The translations under genes and the position numbers were made by a program. From Chitinilyticum litopenaei DSM 21440 (lineage in GTDB: Bacteria; Pseudomonadota; Gammaproteobacteria; Burkholderiales; Chitinibacteraceae): a DNA stretch of 64,000 bases. Every line of letters begins with the position of its first letter. Within the stretch, counting starts at the first letter, position 1. The notes beneath the pieces were generated by a model. The model saw only the letters and a program-made list of their open reading frames with translations, had not been told where the DNA came from and made no database searches. Where the stretch lies: positions 1 through 64,000 of the forward strand of contig NZ_ATZJ01000016.1 in assembly GCF_000428145.1 (NCBI RefSeq). The letters run 5' to 3'. Of the stretch, positions 28,125 through 36,271 are shown piece by piece.

Positions 28125-28949
28125 CTACTTGCTGGATATTGGATCGCGGGGCGGGATGCCACTGATGCCTCGCGCCGGATCAAACCAGCGGGAAAACCAT
28201 TTGAAAGTGCGGCGATAGGCATCCTGACCCGCCTCGCCCGCCTGCGCTTCACCATGAGTCTCCGCAGCCGCCTTGCTCTGATCGAAATCATGCCGGCCGC
28301 CTGGATAACTGACGATATGGAACAGATCCTGCCGGGTCAGCTCACCGAGCTTGCGGCACGCCGCCAAGGGTGCCTGCCGGTCAGCCTCACCGAGCAGCAG
28401 CAGTGTCGGTGCAGCCACCCGATAATCACGCTTGCTGTTGAGCGACTGGCATTGCGGGAAAAAGGCGACGGCCGCGCGCGCCCCCGGATCGGCGCGCCCC
28501 ATCAGCGTCAGCGCGGCGGTGGCGCCATGCGACCAGCCGAGCACGCCCAGCCGGTTGCCATCCAGCTCGCGCCGGGCATTCAGCCAGGACAGCGCATGCT
28601 GGGCATCATTGGCGCGAATACCCGCGGACACGCGCGGCCCCTTTCTGGCACTCTTCGGGCAATCCCGGCGCACGCCGCGCCGGCCATAACTGTCCAGCAG
28701 CAAGACGCCATAGCCCATTTCCTGCAGCAAATCCTTCATGCGCTCGTAGCGCGGCACCAGTTCGCCCGCCTTGTCATAAAGACCATTGCAGCCATGCAGC
28801 AGCAATACGGCCGGCGCCAGCACGTGCGTCTGGCCCTGCGGCGGGAAATACTCGCCGCGCAAGACCAGCGTACCGGCCGGAATCCGTACGGTTTCGGCGC
28901 CAACCCCCATCGCACTGAGCAGCAACAGGATGAAAACAACAATGCGCAC
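28125..28949 (-). CDS. Secreted dienelactone-hydrolase-like alpha/beta hydrolase
   Basis: The 274-residue protein has a signal peptide (VRIVVFILLLLSAMGVGA) from a GTG start at 28949 that follows GGGAG by 5 bases; longer starts upstream lack an RBS. The fold shows an oxyanion HGCNG motif (about residue 51), nucleophile serine in LGWSHGA (about 138), acidic residue in LGEADRQAP (about 202) and histidine in PGGRHDFD (about 230). It is a periplasmic or lipid-associated hydrolase with unknown substrate. The pattern resembles DLH-family proteins in which the nucleophile is Cys or Ser. Confidence 0.72.
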   Translation of the reverse strand: MRIVVFILLLLSAMGVGAETVRIPAGTLVLRGEYFPPQGQTHVLAPAVLLLHGCNGLYDKAGELVPRYERMKDLLQEMGYGVLLLDSYGRRGVRRDCPKSARKGPRVSAGIRANDAQHALSWLNARRELDGNRLGVLGWSHGATAALTLMGRADPGARAAVAFFPQCQSLNSKRDYRVAAPTLLLLGEADRQAPLAACRKLGELTRQDLFHIVSYPGGRHDFDQSKAAAETHGEAQAGEAGQDAYRRTFKWFSRWFDPARGISGIPPRDPISSK

Positions 28950-29052
28950 GTGAACTCCCGGAAATTGGCCGCCCTGCCGACACGCAGGAAAGCCGGCCAT
29001 TATACCTGCAGCATCCCTGTCAGTGGCTGCCAGCTTGCACTGCACCATTGCA

Positions 29053-29076
29053 AACAGCCGCCCAAGGGCGGCTGTT
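29053..29076. terminator. Strong hairpin downstream of rpoS
   Basis: The perfect 11-bp stem AACAGCCGCCC / GGGCGGCTGTT with a 2-base loop lies 47 bases after the rpoS stop. The following T tract is weak. Confidence 0.6.
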
Positions 29077-29122
29077 GCTCGATATGCCCCACGTCACGGG
29101 CGGTAAGGGTGTTTTGTCTGCT

Positions 29123-30088
29123 TTACAGCACTACGTCGCGCGAGACGCCGTAGCGACGCAAGATGCGGCGCAACTGTTCCAGCGCCTCGATCTGGATCTG
29201 GCGCACGCGTTCGCGGGTCAGGTTCAGGTGCGCGGCCAGATCTTCCAGCGTACAGATTTCGTAGCCGTTCAGGCCGTAGCGGCGCTCGATGACCATACGC
29301 TGCTTGTCATTGAGCTGCTTGAGCCATTCACGCACATAGCGTTCGATTTCCGCGCCCTGCAGAATGGCCTCCGGGCCTTCGTTCTGCTCGTCGGGGATGG
29401 ATTCGCCGATGGTCAGCATCGGGTCGATGTCCAGTGGCGCATCCAGTGAAGCCACACGCTCATTCAGGCCCATGATGCGGCGCACATCAGCCACCGGCTT
29501 GCCCACCAGCTCGGCCACTTCCTCGACGCTGGGGTCCCGGCCCAGATGCGATTCCAGATGGCGCTGGGCGCGCAGGTAAACATTGAGTTCCTTGATCACG
29601 TGCACCGGCAGGCGGATGGTGCGCGACTGATTCATGATGGCGCGCTCGATGGACTGACGGATCCACCAGGTGGCGTAGGTGGAGAAGCGGAAACCACGCT
29701 CCGGATCGAATTTTTCCAGCGCGTGCATCAGACCGATATTGCCTTCCTCGATCAGGTCCAGCAGCGTCATGCCGCGGTTGATGTAATGCTTGGCGATGTT
29801 CACGACCAGCCGCAGATTGTGCTGGATCATTTTCTGCCGGGCTTCAAAATCGCCCTTCACGACACGGCGGGACAACTCGCGCTCTTCGTCGGGCTTCAGC
29901 AAGGGGCTCTGGCCGATCTCGTTCAGGTAAATCTGCGTCACATCCGCAGTCGACTCGGTCGCGTAGCTTTCGACTTCTTCGGCGGCCGCCTGCTCGACCT
30001 CCAGCTCGGCATCGGAGGCGTCATCGCCATCCAGTGCGTCTTCGTCCACTACTTCATCGTTTTCCAGGATATCGATTTGTTCACTCAT
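29123..30088 (-). CDS. rpoS: RNA polymerase sigma factor RpoS
   Basis: The 321-residue stationary-phase and general stress sigma factor has an acidic N-terminal region (residues 1-45), then region 1.2-2 (QIYLNEIGQSPLL, AKHYINRGMTLLDLIEEGNIGLMHALEKFDP), the -10 recognition helix FSTYATWWIRQSIERAI, region 3 and region 4 with LNLTRERVRQIQIEAL. The ATG at 30088 starts 2 bases after the nlpD stop; a GTG at 30094 overlapping nlpD is an alternative. It is the last gene of the surE-pcm-nlpD-rpoS operon. In other proteobacteria an rpoS promoter lies inside nlpD. Confidence 0.95.
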   Translation of the reverse strand: MSEQIDILENDEVVDEDALDGDDASDAELEVEQAAAEEVESYATESTADVTQIYLNEIGQSPLLKPDEERELSRRVVKGDFEARQKMIQHNLRLVVNIAKHYINRGMTLLDLIEEGNIGLMHALEKFDPERGFRFSTYATWWIRQSIERAIMNQSRTIRLPVHVIKELNVYLRAQRHLESHLGRDPSVEEVAELVGKPVADVRRIMGLNERVASLDAPLDIDPMLTIGESIPDEQNEGPEAILQGAEIERYVREWLKQLNDKQRMVIERRYGLNGYEICTLEDLAAHLNLTRERVRQIQIEALEQLRRILRRYGVSRDVVL

Positions 30089-30090
30089 GA

Positions 30091-31152
30091 TCACTCTGCG
30101 CTTATATATTTTGTTGGATCAACCGGTTTGCCAAACTTGCGGATTTCAAAATGCAGTTTGATCTCATCGGTGTCGGTATTCCCCATCTCGGCGATCTTTT
30201 CTCCCTTTTTGACGACGTCGCCCTCCTTCACCAGCAATTTGCTGTTATGTGCATAGGTCGAGAGATAGCCATTGCCGTGCTGCACAATCACCATCATTCC
30301 GTAGCCTCGCAGGCCACTGCCAGCATATACGACCTTACCACCTGCTGACGCAACAACAGACTGCCCTTTTTTTCCTGCTATATCAATCCCTTTACGTTCC
30401 TCGGTAAATCCCCTGGTCACCTTACCCGCAGTTGGCCACCCCCAATTGAGGCTGGAATCGGTAGCACTGGCGCCAGCGACTACAGGTTTTTCGGCGGTTT
30501 TGCTGGCATTGCCGGTGACGACAGGCTTGTGCTCGGCCGCTGCCGGCACCGACGATGAACTCGACGAGGATTGTGGCTTGGATGCAACGCCTGCGACAGC
30601 GCTGGCTGGCGTAGCGGCAGCAACTGCGGAAGCGGTGTAGGGCTGACGCACGGCTTTCGGGCCAGTTTTGACCTCTACACCCGTTGCCACCTTGCCGGCT
30701 GCTGGCTGGCTGCCCGGCGCTGCAAGTTGCAGAACCTGCCCGGCTTTCACGTCATCCGGATTGGCAATCGCATTCCAGGCGATGAGATCTCTGGGGGCGA
30801 CGCCCTGCTCGCGGGCGATCTTGTACAGTGTGTCCCCGCGTTGCACGGTATAGCTGCGGGCAGCGCCAGGCTGTACTGCGACAGGCTGGCCCGCCGGCGT
30901 CGCCACGGCTGTCGGTACCGGCGTAAGCACCGAAGAGACAATCTCGCCTTCATTGCCCAGTGGCCGGCTTTCCGCCACCGGTGCCTCGGCAACCGGTCTG
31001 GGCGTGGGCTGCGGCCGGGGGGCCGGTGTTGGCGTCTGCCCGACCGGACGTTCACTGATGGGGGCCGGCTGGCTGGGCGTGGACGAACAAGCGGCAAGCA
31101 GGATGGCAGCGACAAGACTGCCAAGACGATGGATCACGGCGCGGTGAATCAC
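30091..31152 (-). CDS. nlpD: NlpD-like LysM/M23 lipoprotein
   Basis: The 353-residue lipoprotein has a lipobox LLAAC (Cys about 22), a Pro-rich stretch, a LysM domain (YTVQRGDTLYKIAREQG, about residues 95-140), an Ala/Ser-rich linker and a C-terminal M23/LytM domain (about 230-350). In the LytM domain the metal motifs are changed (KGIDIAG without the first His, IKLHFE instead of HLHFE), so it should be catalytically inactive like E. coli NlpD, which activates the amidase AmiC during division. It sits in the conserved surE-pcm-nlpD-rpoS order, 21 bases after pcm. Confidence 0.92.
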   Translation of the reverse strand: MIHRAVIHRLGSLVAAILLAACSSTPSQPAPISERPVGQTPTPAPRPQPTPRPVAEAPVAESRPLGNEGEIVSSVLTPVPTAVATPAGQPVAVQPGAARSYTVQRGDTLYKIAREQGVAPRDLIAWNAIANPDDVKAGQVLQLAAPGSQPAAGKVATGVEVKTGPKAVRQPYTASAVAAATPASAVAGVASKPQSSSSSSSVPAAAEHKPVVTGNASKTAEKPVVAGASATDSSLNWGWPTAGKVTRGFTEERKGIDIAGKKGQSVVASAGGKVVYAGSGLRGYGMMVIVQHGNGYLSTYAHNSKLLVKEGDVVKKGEKIAEMGNTDTDEIKLHFEIRKFGKPVDPTKYISAE

Positions 31153-31173
31153 GAAATACTCCTATGAAATGGA

Positions 31174-31848
31174 TTAATGGGCGACCCCGCCGAGCAGCGG
31201 CACAAAACGCACCGGCTCGAGGCGGGATTCCACCCAGTTCCCGTTTTCCTGGCAGATCAGCACCAGCTCCTGGCTGTGCTGGCCGACGGGGACGATCAGC
31301 CGGCCATGGGGGGCCAGCTGGGCAATAAGGTGTTCAGGGGAGATCGGCGCGGCGGCGGCAAACAGGATTACATCAAAGGGGGCAGCCTCGGGCACGCCCT
31401 TGCTGCCATCGGCATGGCGCAGGCGGGCGTTGTGCACGCCAAGTTCGGCCAGACGGTGGCGACTGGCTTGCGCCAGCGCGCCGATACGCTCGATGGAATA
31501 AACGGTTTTGAACAATTGGGCGAGTATGGTTGCCTGGTAGCCGCAACCGGTGCCAATTTCCAGCACCTTATCGCGCGCGCCAGCCCCCAGCGCCAGCTCG
31601 GTCATGCGCGCCACAATATAGGGTTGCGAAATGGTCTGGCCATGGCCGATGGGCAGGGAGGTATCGTCATAGGCCTTGTGCTGCAGCGCTTCATCGACAA
31701 ACAGATGCCGGGGCACCTGCTCCATCACGGCCAGCACCTCGGAGTTGCTGATGCCCTGCTCGCGCAAGCGATCAATCATGCGCGCCCGGGTACGCGCCGA
31801 AACCATGCCGGAACCGGCCAGGTGGGCGGAATTCAGTCGGATAGCCAT
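31174..31848 (-). CDS. pcm: Protein-L-isoaspartate O-methyltransferase
   Basis: The 224-residue SAM-dependent enzyme starts repair of isoaspartyl residues in aged proteins. It shows LEIGTGCGYQAT (SAM motif I, about residues 96-107), SIERI (motif post I) and the family sequence GHGQTISQPYIVARM (about 68-82). It starts inside the end of surE (16-base overlap), which indicates translational coupling. Confidence 0.94.
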   Translation of the reverse strand: MAIRLNSAHLAGSGMVSARTRARMIDRLREQGISNSEVLAVMEQVPRHLFVDEALQHKAYDDTSLPIGHGQTISQPYIVARMTELALGAGARDKVLEIGTGCGYQATILAQLFKTVYSIERIGALAQASRHRLAELGVHNARLRHADGSKGVPEAAPFDVILFAAAAPISPEHLIAQLAPHGRLIVPVGQHSQELVLICQENGNWVESRLEPVRFVPLLGGVAH

Positions 31849-32576
31849 GACTCGACCATATCCATCGATGTATATGACGTCAAATCAGTAGATAAAGGGG
31901 TTACAGAGACATACCCCTGAGCAACGGCATGGAAATCGGTGCCTTCACCAGCATCGGCCGCCACACCCGGCGGGCCCACCCACCAGATGGTTTCGCCACG
32001 CGGATTGCTGGATTTGATGACCGGCGCCGACTTGTGCCGACGCCCCAGCCGCGTCTGGCGTATGCCCAGTATCTGCTCGTAGGGCAGATCGGGCACGTTC
32101 ACATTCAGCAAGACCGGCGCACCCAGCGGCTGGCGCTTGAAACGCTGCACCAGCTCGCGGGCCACCCGTGCGGCGGTCTCGAAATGCTGCGGCGTACGCG
32201 AAGCCAGCGAAATGGCCACCGCAGGTACGCCAAGCAGATAGCCTTCGGTTGCCGCCGCGACCGTTCCCGAATACACGGTGTCATCACCCATGTTCGCGCC
32301 ATGATTGATGCCGGAAAACACCATGTCGGGCAATTGCGCCATCAAGCCGGTGGCCGCCAGATGCACGCAGTCGGTTGGCGTGCCATTGACATAGAGAAAA
32401 CCGCCGGGGGCTTCACGCACGGTCAGCGGGCGATCCAGCGTCAGGGAATTGCTTGCTCCGCTGCGATCCCGCTCGGGCGCGCAGACCATGGCCTCGCCTT
32501 CTTCTCCCAGCGCCATCGCCAGCGCGGCGATGCCGGGGGCAAAATAGCCATCATCGTTTGAAACCAGAAAGCGCAT
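31833..32576 (-). CDS. surE: 5'/3'-nucleotidase SurE
   Basis: The 247-residue metal-dependent nucleotidase has the N-terminal metal motif LVSNDDGYFAPG (Asp8, Asp9), SGINHGANMGDDTVYSGTVAAA (about residues 90-112) and a typical C-terminus. The ATG at 32576 (GGAG six bases upstream, MRFLVSNDDG as in other SurE proteins) is preferred to the ATG at 32582. It heads the stationary-phase survival operon. Its last codons contain a weak copy of the window's REP-like repeat. Confidence 0.94.
   Translation of the reverse strand: MRFLVSNDDGYFAPGIAALAMALGEEGEAMVCAPERDRSGASNSLTLDRPLTVREAPGGFLYVNGTPTDCVHLAATGLMAQLPDMVFSGINHGANMGDDTVYSGTVAAATEGYLLGVPAVAISLASRTPQHFETAARVARELVQRFKRQPLGAPVLLNVNVPDLPYEQILGIRQTRLGRRHKSAPVIKSSNPRGETIWWVGPPGVAADAGEGTDFHAVAQGYVSVTPLSTDLTSYTSMDMVESWLSD
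31869..31917. repeat. Possible REP-like sequence in the surE-pcm overlap region
   Basis: TGTATATGACGTC on the left and TTACAGAGACATACCCC on the right resemble the family's outer arms, but the inner GGCTGCAG is not preserved. It is coding sequence of surE and lies just upstream of the pcm start. Confidence 0.25.
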
Positions 32577-32632
32577 GTCCATCTCCGTTGATGAGCTATT
32601 CTAGCGGCAGCGCGAGGCGGTGCAAAATAAGC

Positions 32633-33523
32633 TTAAGCCTGCCTTGCTCCGGAGGGGCGATAACTGCTGAATATGCCACAGGCCACGATCAGCGCGATGC
32701 CGAGATAACTCGGCAGGGGCAGACGGTCATCCCAGATCAGCACACCAAACACGGTGGAAAACACCACGGTCAGATAAGCAAGGCTGGCAACAGTCAGCGT
32801 CTTGCCCTTGCGATAGGCGCGTGTCATCGACAATTGCGCGACGGTTGCCGCAGCGCCCATGCCGGCCAGATAGAGCGCATCGTGCCAGCCGGGTACATGC
32901 AGCCCCTGTTCCTGCAGCAGCATCCAGACAGCGGCGCCAAGCGAAGAGACCAGCGAGAAATAGGATACGGTGCGCCACTCGGGTTCGCCCGCACGTCCCA
33001 GTTCATGGACATTCAGATAGGCAATGCTCGCGAGAAAACCGGAGCCCAGCCCGATCAGCGCCGTGAGCGTCTGCTCGGGTGCGAGTGAAGGCCGCAGCAG
33101 CAATATCACGCCGGCAAAGCCCAGCAGCACCAGCAGCATTTGCCTGATGGCCAGCGGCTCGCGCCGCCAGAACAGCAGCACCAGCACCAGAAACAGCGGC
33201 GAGGTGTAATTGAGCGTCACCGCCGTGGGCAAGGGCAAATGGGCAATGGCATAGAAATACAGCATCAGGGCGAAAAAGCCCGAAATGCTGCGGGTCAGAT
33301 GCAGGCGCAGCACCGTTGCCGGCACGCGCAGGCTGCGCCCTTGCGGCAGCACGATCACCATGATGCCGATCAGGCCGGCAAGGCAGCGGTAAAACACCAG
33401 CTCGGCGGTTGAAAAACCGGCACTGGCCAGCTTGACGAAGACCCCCATCACGCCGAAGGACAAGCCGGCCATCACCATCCAGAATGGCCCGGAATGCCGC
33501 CAGTGCGTCAGTAGCGCATGCAT
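32633..33523 (-). CDS. EamA-family (DMT) inner-membrane transporter
   Basis: The 296-residue protein has ten predicted membrane helices in two EamA repeats (about residues 12-140 and 155-285), with typical features such as LSFGVMGVFVKLAS in helix 1 and LNYTSPLFLVLVLL at the end of the first repeat. RhaT/YdcZ-like permeases of this class export metabolites or amino acids; the substrate is not predictable. It is preceded on its strand by the terminator of the small secreted-protein gene, so it is probably a single-gene unit. Confidence 0.85.
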   Translation of the reverse strand: MHALLTHWRHSGPFWMVMAGLSFGVMGVFVKLASAGFSTAELVFYRCLAGLIGIMVIVLPQGRSLRVPATVLRLHLTRSISGFFALMLYFYAIAHLPLPTAVTLNYTSPLFLVLVLLFWRREPLAIRQMLLVLLGFAGVILLLRPSLAPEQTLTALIGLGSGFLASIAYLNVHELGRAGEPEWRTVSYFSLVSSLGAAVWMLLQEQGLHVPGWHDALYLAGMGAAATVAQLSMTRAYRKGKTLTVASLAYLTVVFSTVFGVLIWDDRLPLPSYLGIALIVACGIFSSYRPSGARQA

Positions 33524-33548
33524 GAATGTTCCTGCCCCGGAAATGCAA

Positions 33549-33567
33549 AAAGCGCCCGACAGGCGCT
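33549..33567 (-). terminator. Rho-independent terminator of the small secreted-protein gene
   Basis: On the minus strand the stem AGCGCC / GGGCGCT with loop TGTC is followed by TTTTTG, 33-50 bases after the stop. Confidence 0.8.
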
Positions 33568-33599
33568 CTCTGCATTATCGCACGGTCTGCCCTGCGTCA

Positions 33600-34061
33600 T
33601 CACGGGCAACGCAGCCAGCGGCTTTCGTCTTCCTTGACGATGGCCGAGCGCAAATCATCGCCACAGTAATAACGGACTTCTGCCTGCTTCAGGTCACCCG
33701 GCGACGGATCACCACACCAGCGGTTGCTGGCCTCGAGCAGGTATTCACCACGGCCATTGGCGCGATTGGCCAGATTGCGCGTGAAATCGCAGCTGCGCTT
33801 GCCGGAAACATAGCGGGCGCGATCAATGCGGATATCACGACGATACCCGTCATTGTTGTTGCCCCAATTGTTGCCATTATTGTTCCAGCCATTGCCGCCG
33901 TTCTGCATCATTTCATAGGCAGCGCGCCAGCCATCCTGGAAGCCTTGCTGATATTCGGAGCTGCGCCCGCTCATTCTTTCCTGCGGAGGACGGGGTTCCG
34001 CATGGGCCAGCACGGAGAACACGGCAAGACTGCCGAGCAAAGCCAGTTTCTTCAGCATCAT
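33600..34061 (-). CDS. Small secreted Asn/Gly-rich protein, unknown function
   Basis: The 153-residue protein has a signal peptide (about residues 1-21, cleaved near AHA), a charged helix (SSEYQQGFQDGWRAAYEMM, about 34-52), an Asn/Gly/Trp repeat (about 54-70) and a C-terminal domain with four cysteines (about residues 90, 115, 132 and 152) that could form two disulphides. I do not recognise the family. It has its own downstream terminator. A surface or periplasmic role is the only inference possible. Confidence 0.7.
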   Translation of the reverse strand: MMLKKLALLGSLAVFSVLAHAEPRPPQERMSGRSSEYQQGFQDGWRAAYEMMQNGGNGWNNNGNNWGNNNDGYRRDIRIDRARYVSGKRSCDFTRNLANRANGRGEYLLEASNRWCGDPSPGDLKQAEVRYYCGDDLRSAIVKEDESRWLRCP

Positions 34062-34148
34062 GTTGCACTCCTCCTGATGAATTCAGGGCCGATTATGCAA
34101 CATGAATACTGAAAAAAACATGAACAATGTCGCAAGTGGAAAACGGCA

Positions 34149-35273
34149 TTATTTCCGCAACAGACCGGCCATCTCGCGGCGGTAAAACTCGTGAAAATGC
34201 CGCATGCCGTCTTCCATCGGACTCTGGTAAGGGCCGACTTCGTTGCGGCCGGCGCGATACAGCGCCTCTCGCCCGGCCTCCATGCGATCGATGATTTCGC
34301 GATCCTCGACTGCCGTTTCATCGTAGGCCGCCTGCTCGGCCGCGATGAATTCCGGCTCGAAATAGGCGATGTCTTCCGGGTAATAGAATTCGACCACGTT
34401 CTTGTAGCTGCGCGGCCCCGTCGGGATGATGGTGGAAATCACCAGGGTGTGCGGATACCACTCGACGGTAATGTTCGGGTAATAGGTCAGCCAGATTGCA
34501 CCAAATTCCGGCTTTTTGTCGCCGTAATAGGCATTGACCTGCCTGTGCCACTCCTCGTAGGTACGCGAACCGGGCTTGGCCAGACCGTTATGCACCCCTA
34601 CCGTCTGCACCGAATACCACGGTGCGAACTGCCACTGCAGATCGTTGCACTCGACAAACTGCCCCAAGCCCGGGTGGAACGGCACAACGTGGTAATCCTC
34701 AAGGTAGACCTCGATAAAGGTTTTCCAGTTGCCCTGATAGTCGTCGACATGCACCGAATGAAAGACGTAATTCGAGAAATCGAAGTTCCTGGCGACGCCC
34801 ATGTCTTTGAGGTCAGCCTCGATATCGCGGCCGCTTTCAAAAAGCAGACCATTCCAGCTTTGCAGCGGGGTATCGGGCAGATGCAGGCAGGGGTTGCCCG
34901 GAAAATGCGGCGCGCCCATCAGCTGGCCCGCTTCGTCATAGGTCCAGCGGTGCAAGGGGCAGACGGTATGCTTGCCATTGCCGCGGCCATCGAGCATGAA
35001 GGCCTGACGATGGCGGCAGATATTGGAAAGGCATTTGACTTCGCCGGCTTCGGTGCGCTTCAGGTATCGCGCGCCATTGCTGGCCTCGAGCACGTGATAG
35101 TCACCGGCATTGGGCACCATCAGTTCGTGGCCGATGTATTTGGGGCCTTTGGCGAACAGCCGTTCGAGTTCGGCCTGATAAAGTGTTTCGTCGAAGTAGG
35201 ATGACACCGGCAATTGCGTGTTCATCTCGAGCTGCAGACCCGCGCCTGGCAGGCCATCATGCAGTTTGGACAT
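34149..35273 (-). CDS. Rieske non-heme iron oxygenase, alpha subunit
   Basis: The 374-residue oxygenase has a Rieske [2Fe-2S] motif Cys86-Arg-His88 with Cys105-Pro-Leu-His108 and a catalytic domain with the mononuclear iron motif Asp193, His195, His200 in EVYLEDYHVVPFH. Such proteins hydroxylate aromatics, choline-type substrates or sterols, with electrons from a separate reductase. No reductase or ferredoxin gene is adjacent, so it probably uses a general electron donor encoded elsewhere. The substrate is unknown. It starts at ATG 35273; its upstream region (35274-35698) holds no recognisable regulatory RNA. Confidence 0.87.
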   Translation of the reverse strand: MSKLHDGLPGAGLQLEMNTQLPVSSYFDETLYQAELERLFAKGPKYIGHELMVPNAGDYHVLEASNGARYLKRTEAGEVKCLSNICRHRQAFMLDGRGNGKHTVCPLHRWTYDEAGQLMGAPHFPGNPCLHLPDTPLQSWNGLLFESGRDIEADLKDMGVARNFDFSNYVFHSVHVDDYQGNWKTFIEVYLEDYHVVPFHPGLGQFVECNDLQWQFAPWYSVQTVGVHNGLAKPGSRTYEEWHRQVNAYYGDKKPEFGAIWLTYYPNITVEWYPHTLVISTIIPTGPRSYKNVVEFYYPEDIAYFEPEFIAAEQAAYDETAVEDREIIDRMEAGREALYRAGRNEVGPYQSPMEDGMRHFHEFYRREMAGLLRK

Positions 35274-35698
35274 ATCCCATACCCCCAGTGGTTGAAGGTC
35301 TAAGACGTCTTGCCACTTGTGCCGCTACGCTGGCGGCGATGGGTGGGCAAGCCATCGTTTGAAAATGCCGGCGCCTTGCGCAACCGACCCGAAAAAGGGT
35401 ACGGATTTTCCCCCATCCCTGCCCACCGGGCAAGCTCTTTCGCTGAAACTTGCCATGAATTCAAGCAGATAGATTAGAACAAGCCGCGTACGGCAAAGCA
35501 GTTGCCCTGCGGCAAGCCAGCCTGGTCAGCACCACATACACCAAACCGTATACATGTGCAGGCCATGCGGATATTTGCTCGCATTAATATACCCGGCAAT
35601 TAAGCCAAAAAATCCAATCCAGGCAAGCGCCGTCGGCACACCCTGCTTGCCCGCGCTCGCCAGACTGCTATGCTCGATGACTCCTTTCTTGCCAGGCC
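35274..35698. other. Divergent intergenic region between the Rieske oxygenase and DUF1203 genes
   Basis: These 425 bases carry no convincing gene. A loosely spaced inverted repeat GGTGGGCA (about 35342) / TGCCCACC (about 35423) and an 8-bp palindrome AGACGTCT (about 35302) are the only structures noted; they could be part of the promoters of the two divergent genes. Confidence 0.4.
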
Positions 35699-36190
35699 AT
35701 GCCCATGCCCATCACCATCCGCCCGATCCGTGCCGATTTCCTGCTGAAAGCCCGCGAGGCCGGGCTTGACGACCAGAACCAGCCGGTCGTGCGCCTGCTC
35801 GCCAAGGGCGGCGAACCGTGCCGCGACGTGCTGCGCAAGGCGCGCCCGGGTGAAGCGCTGATCCTGGCAAGCTACTGCCCGTTCAGCGTTCCCGGCCCCT
35901 ACAAGGAATACGGTGCGGTCTACATCCTCGCGCAAGCCAGCAACGAAGCGGTGCGCTATGACCGTTTTCCGCTGCCGACCGGCTCGCCGCTCGACTACCT
36001 GCGCGACAAGCCCTTTGTACTGCGCGCCTACAGCGCCGATGAACGCATCGTGGACGCCGAGCTGTTGCACCCGGCCCAGGCAGAAGCGGTGCTGGCGCGT
36101 TTTTTCGCCAATCCCGAAGTCAGCTTCGTGCTGGCCCGCTTTGCCGCCTATGGCTGCTATGCCCTGCGCATCGACCGCCCTGCCAGCTGA
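35699..36190 (+). CDS. DUF1203 domain protein
   Basis: The 163-residue protein matches the DUF1203 pattern: CRDVLRKARPGEALILASYCPF (about residues 41-62), PYKEYGAVYI (about 67-76), LRAYSADERIVDAEL (about 106-120) and a C-terminal FARFAAYGCYALRIDR-like block. The function of the family is unknown. ATG codons at 35699 and 35705 are both possible starts. It is followed by a bidirectional terminator shared with acnB. Confidence 0.8.
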   Translation: MPMPITIRPIRADFLLKAREAGLDDQNQPVVRLLAKGGEPCRDVLRKARPGEALILASYCPFSVPGPYKEYGAVYILAQASNEAVRYDRFPLPTGSPLDYLRDKPFVLRAYSADERIVDAELLHPAQAEAVLARFFANPEVSFVLARFAAYGCYALRIDRPAS

Positions 36191-36201
36191 TACGCAGGCA
36201 A

Positions 36202-36231
36202 AAACAAAGGCCGCATCAGCGGCCTTTGTTT
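36202..36231. terminator. Bidirectional Rho-independent terminator
   Basis: The stem AAACAAAGGCCGC / GCGGCCTTTGTTT with loop ATCA lies between the convergent DUF1203 gene and acnB. Confidence 0.9.
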
Positions 36232-36271
36232 TATCTCGCGAAGCCGGCCCAAGCCGGCAACACCGAACGAT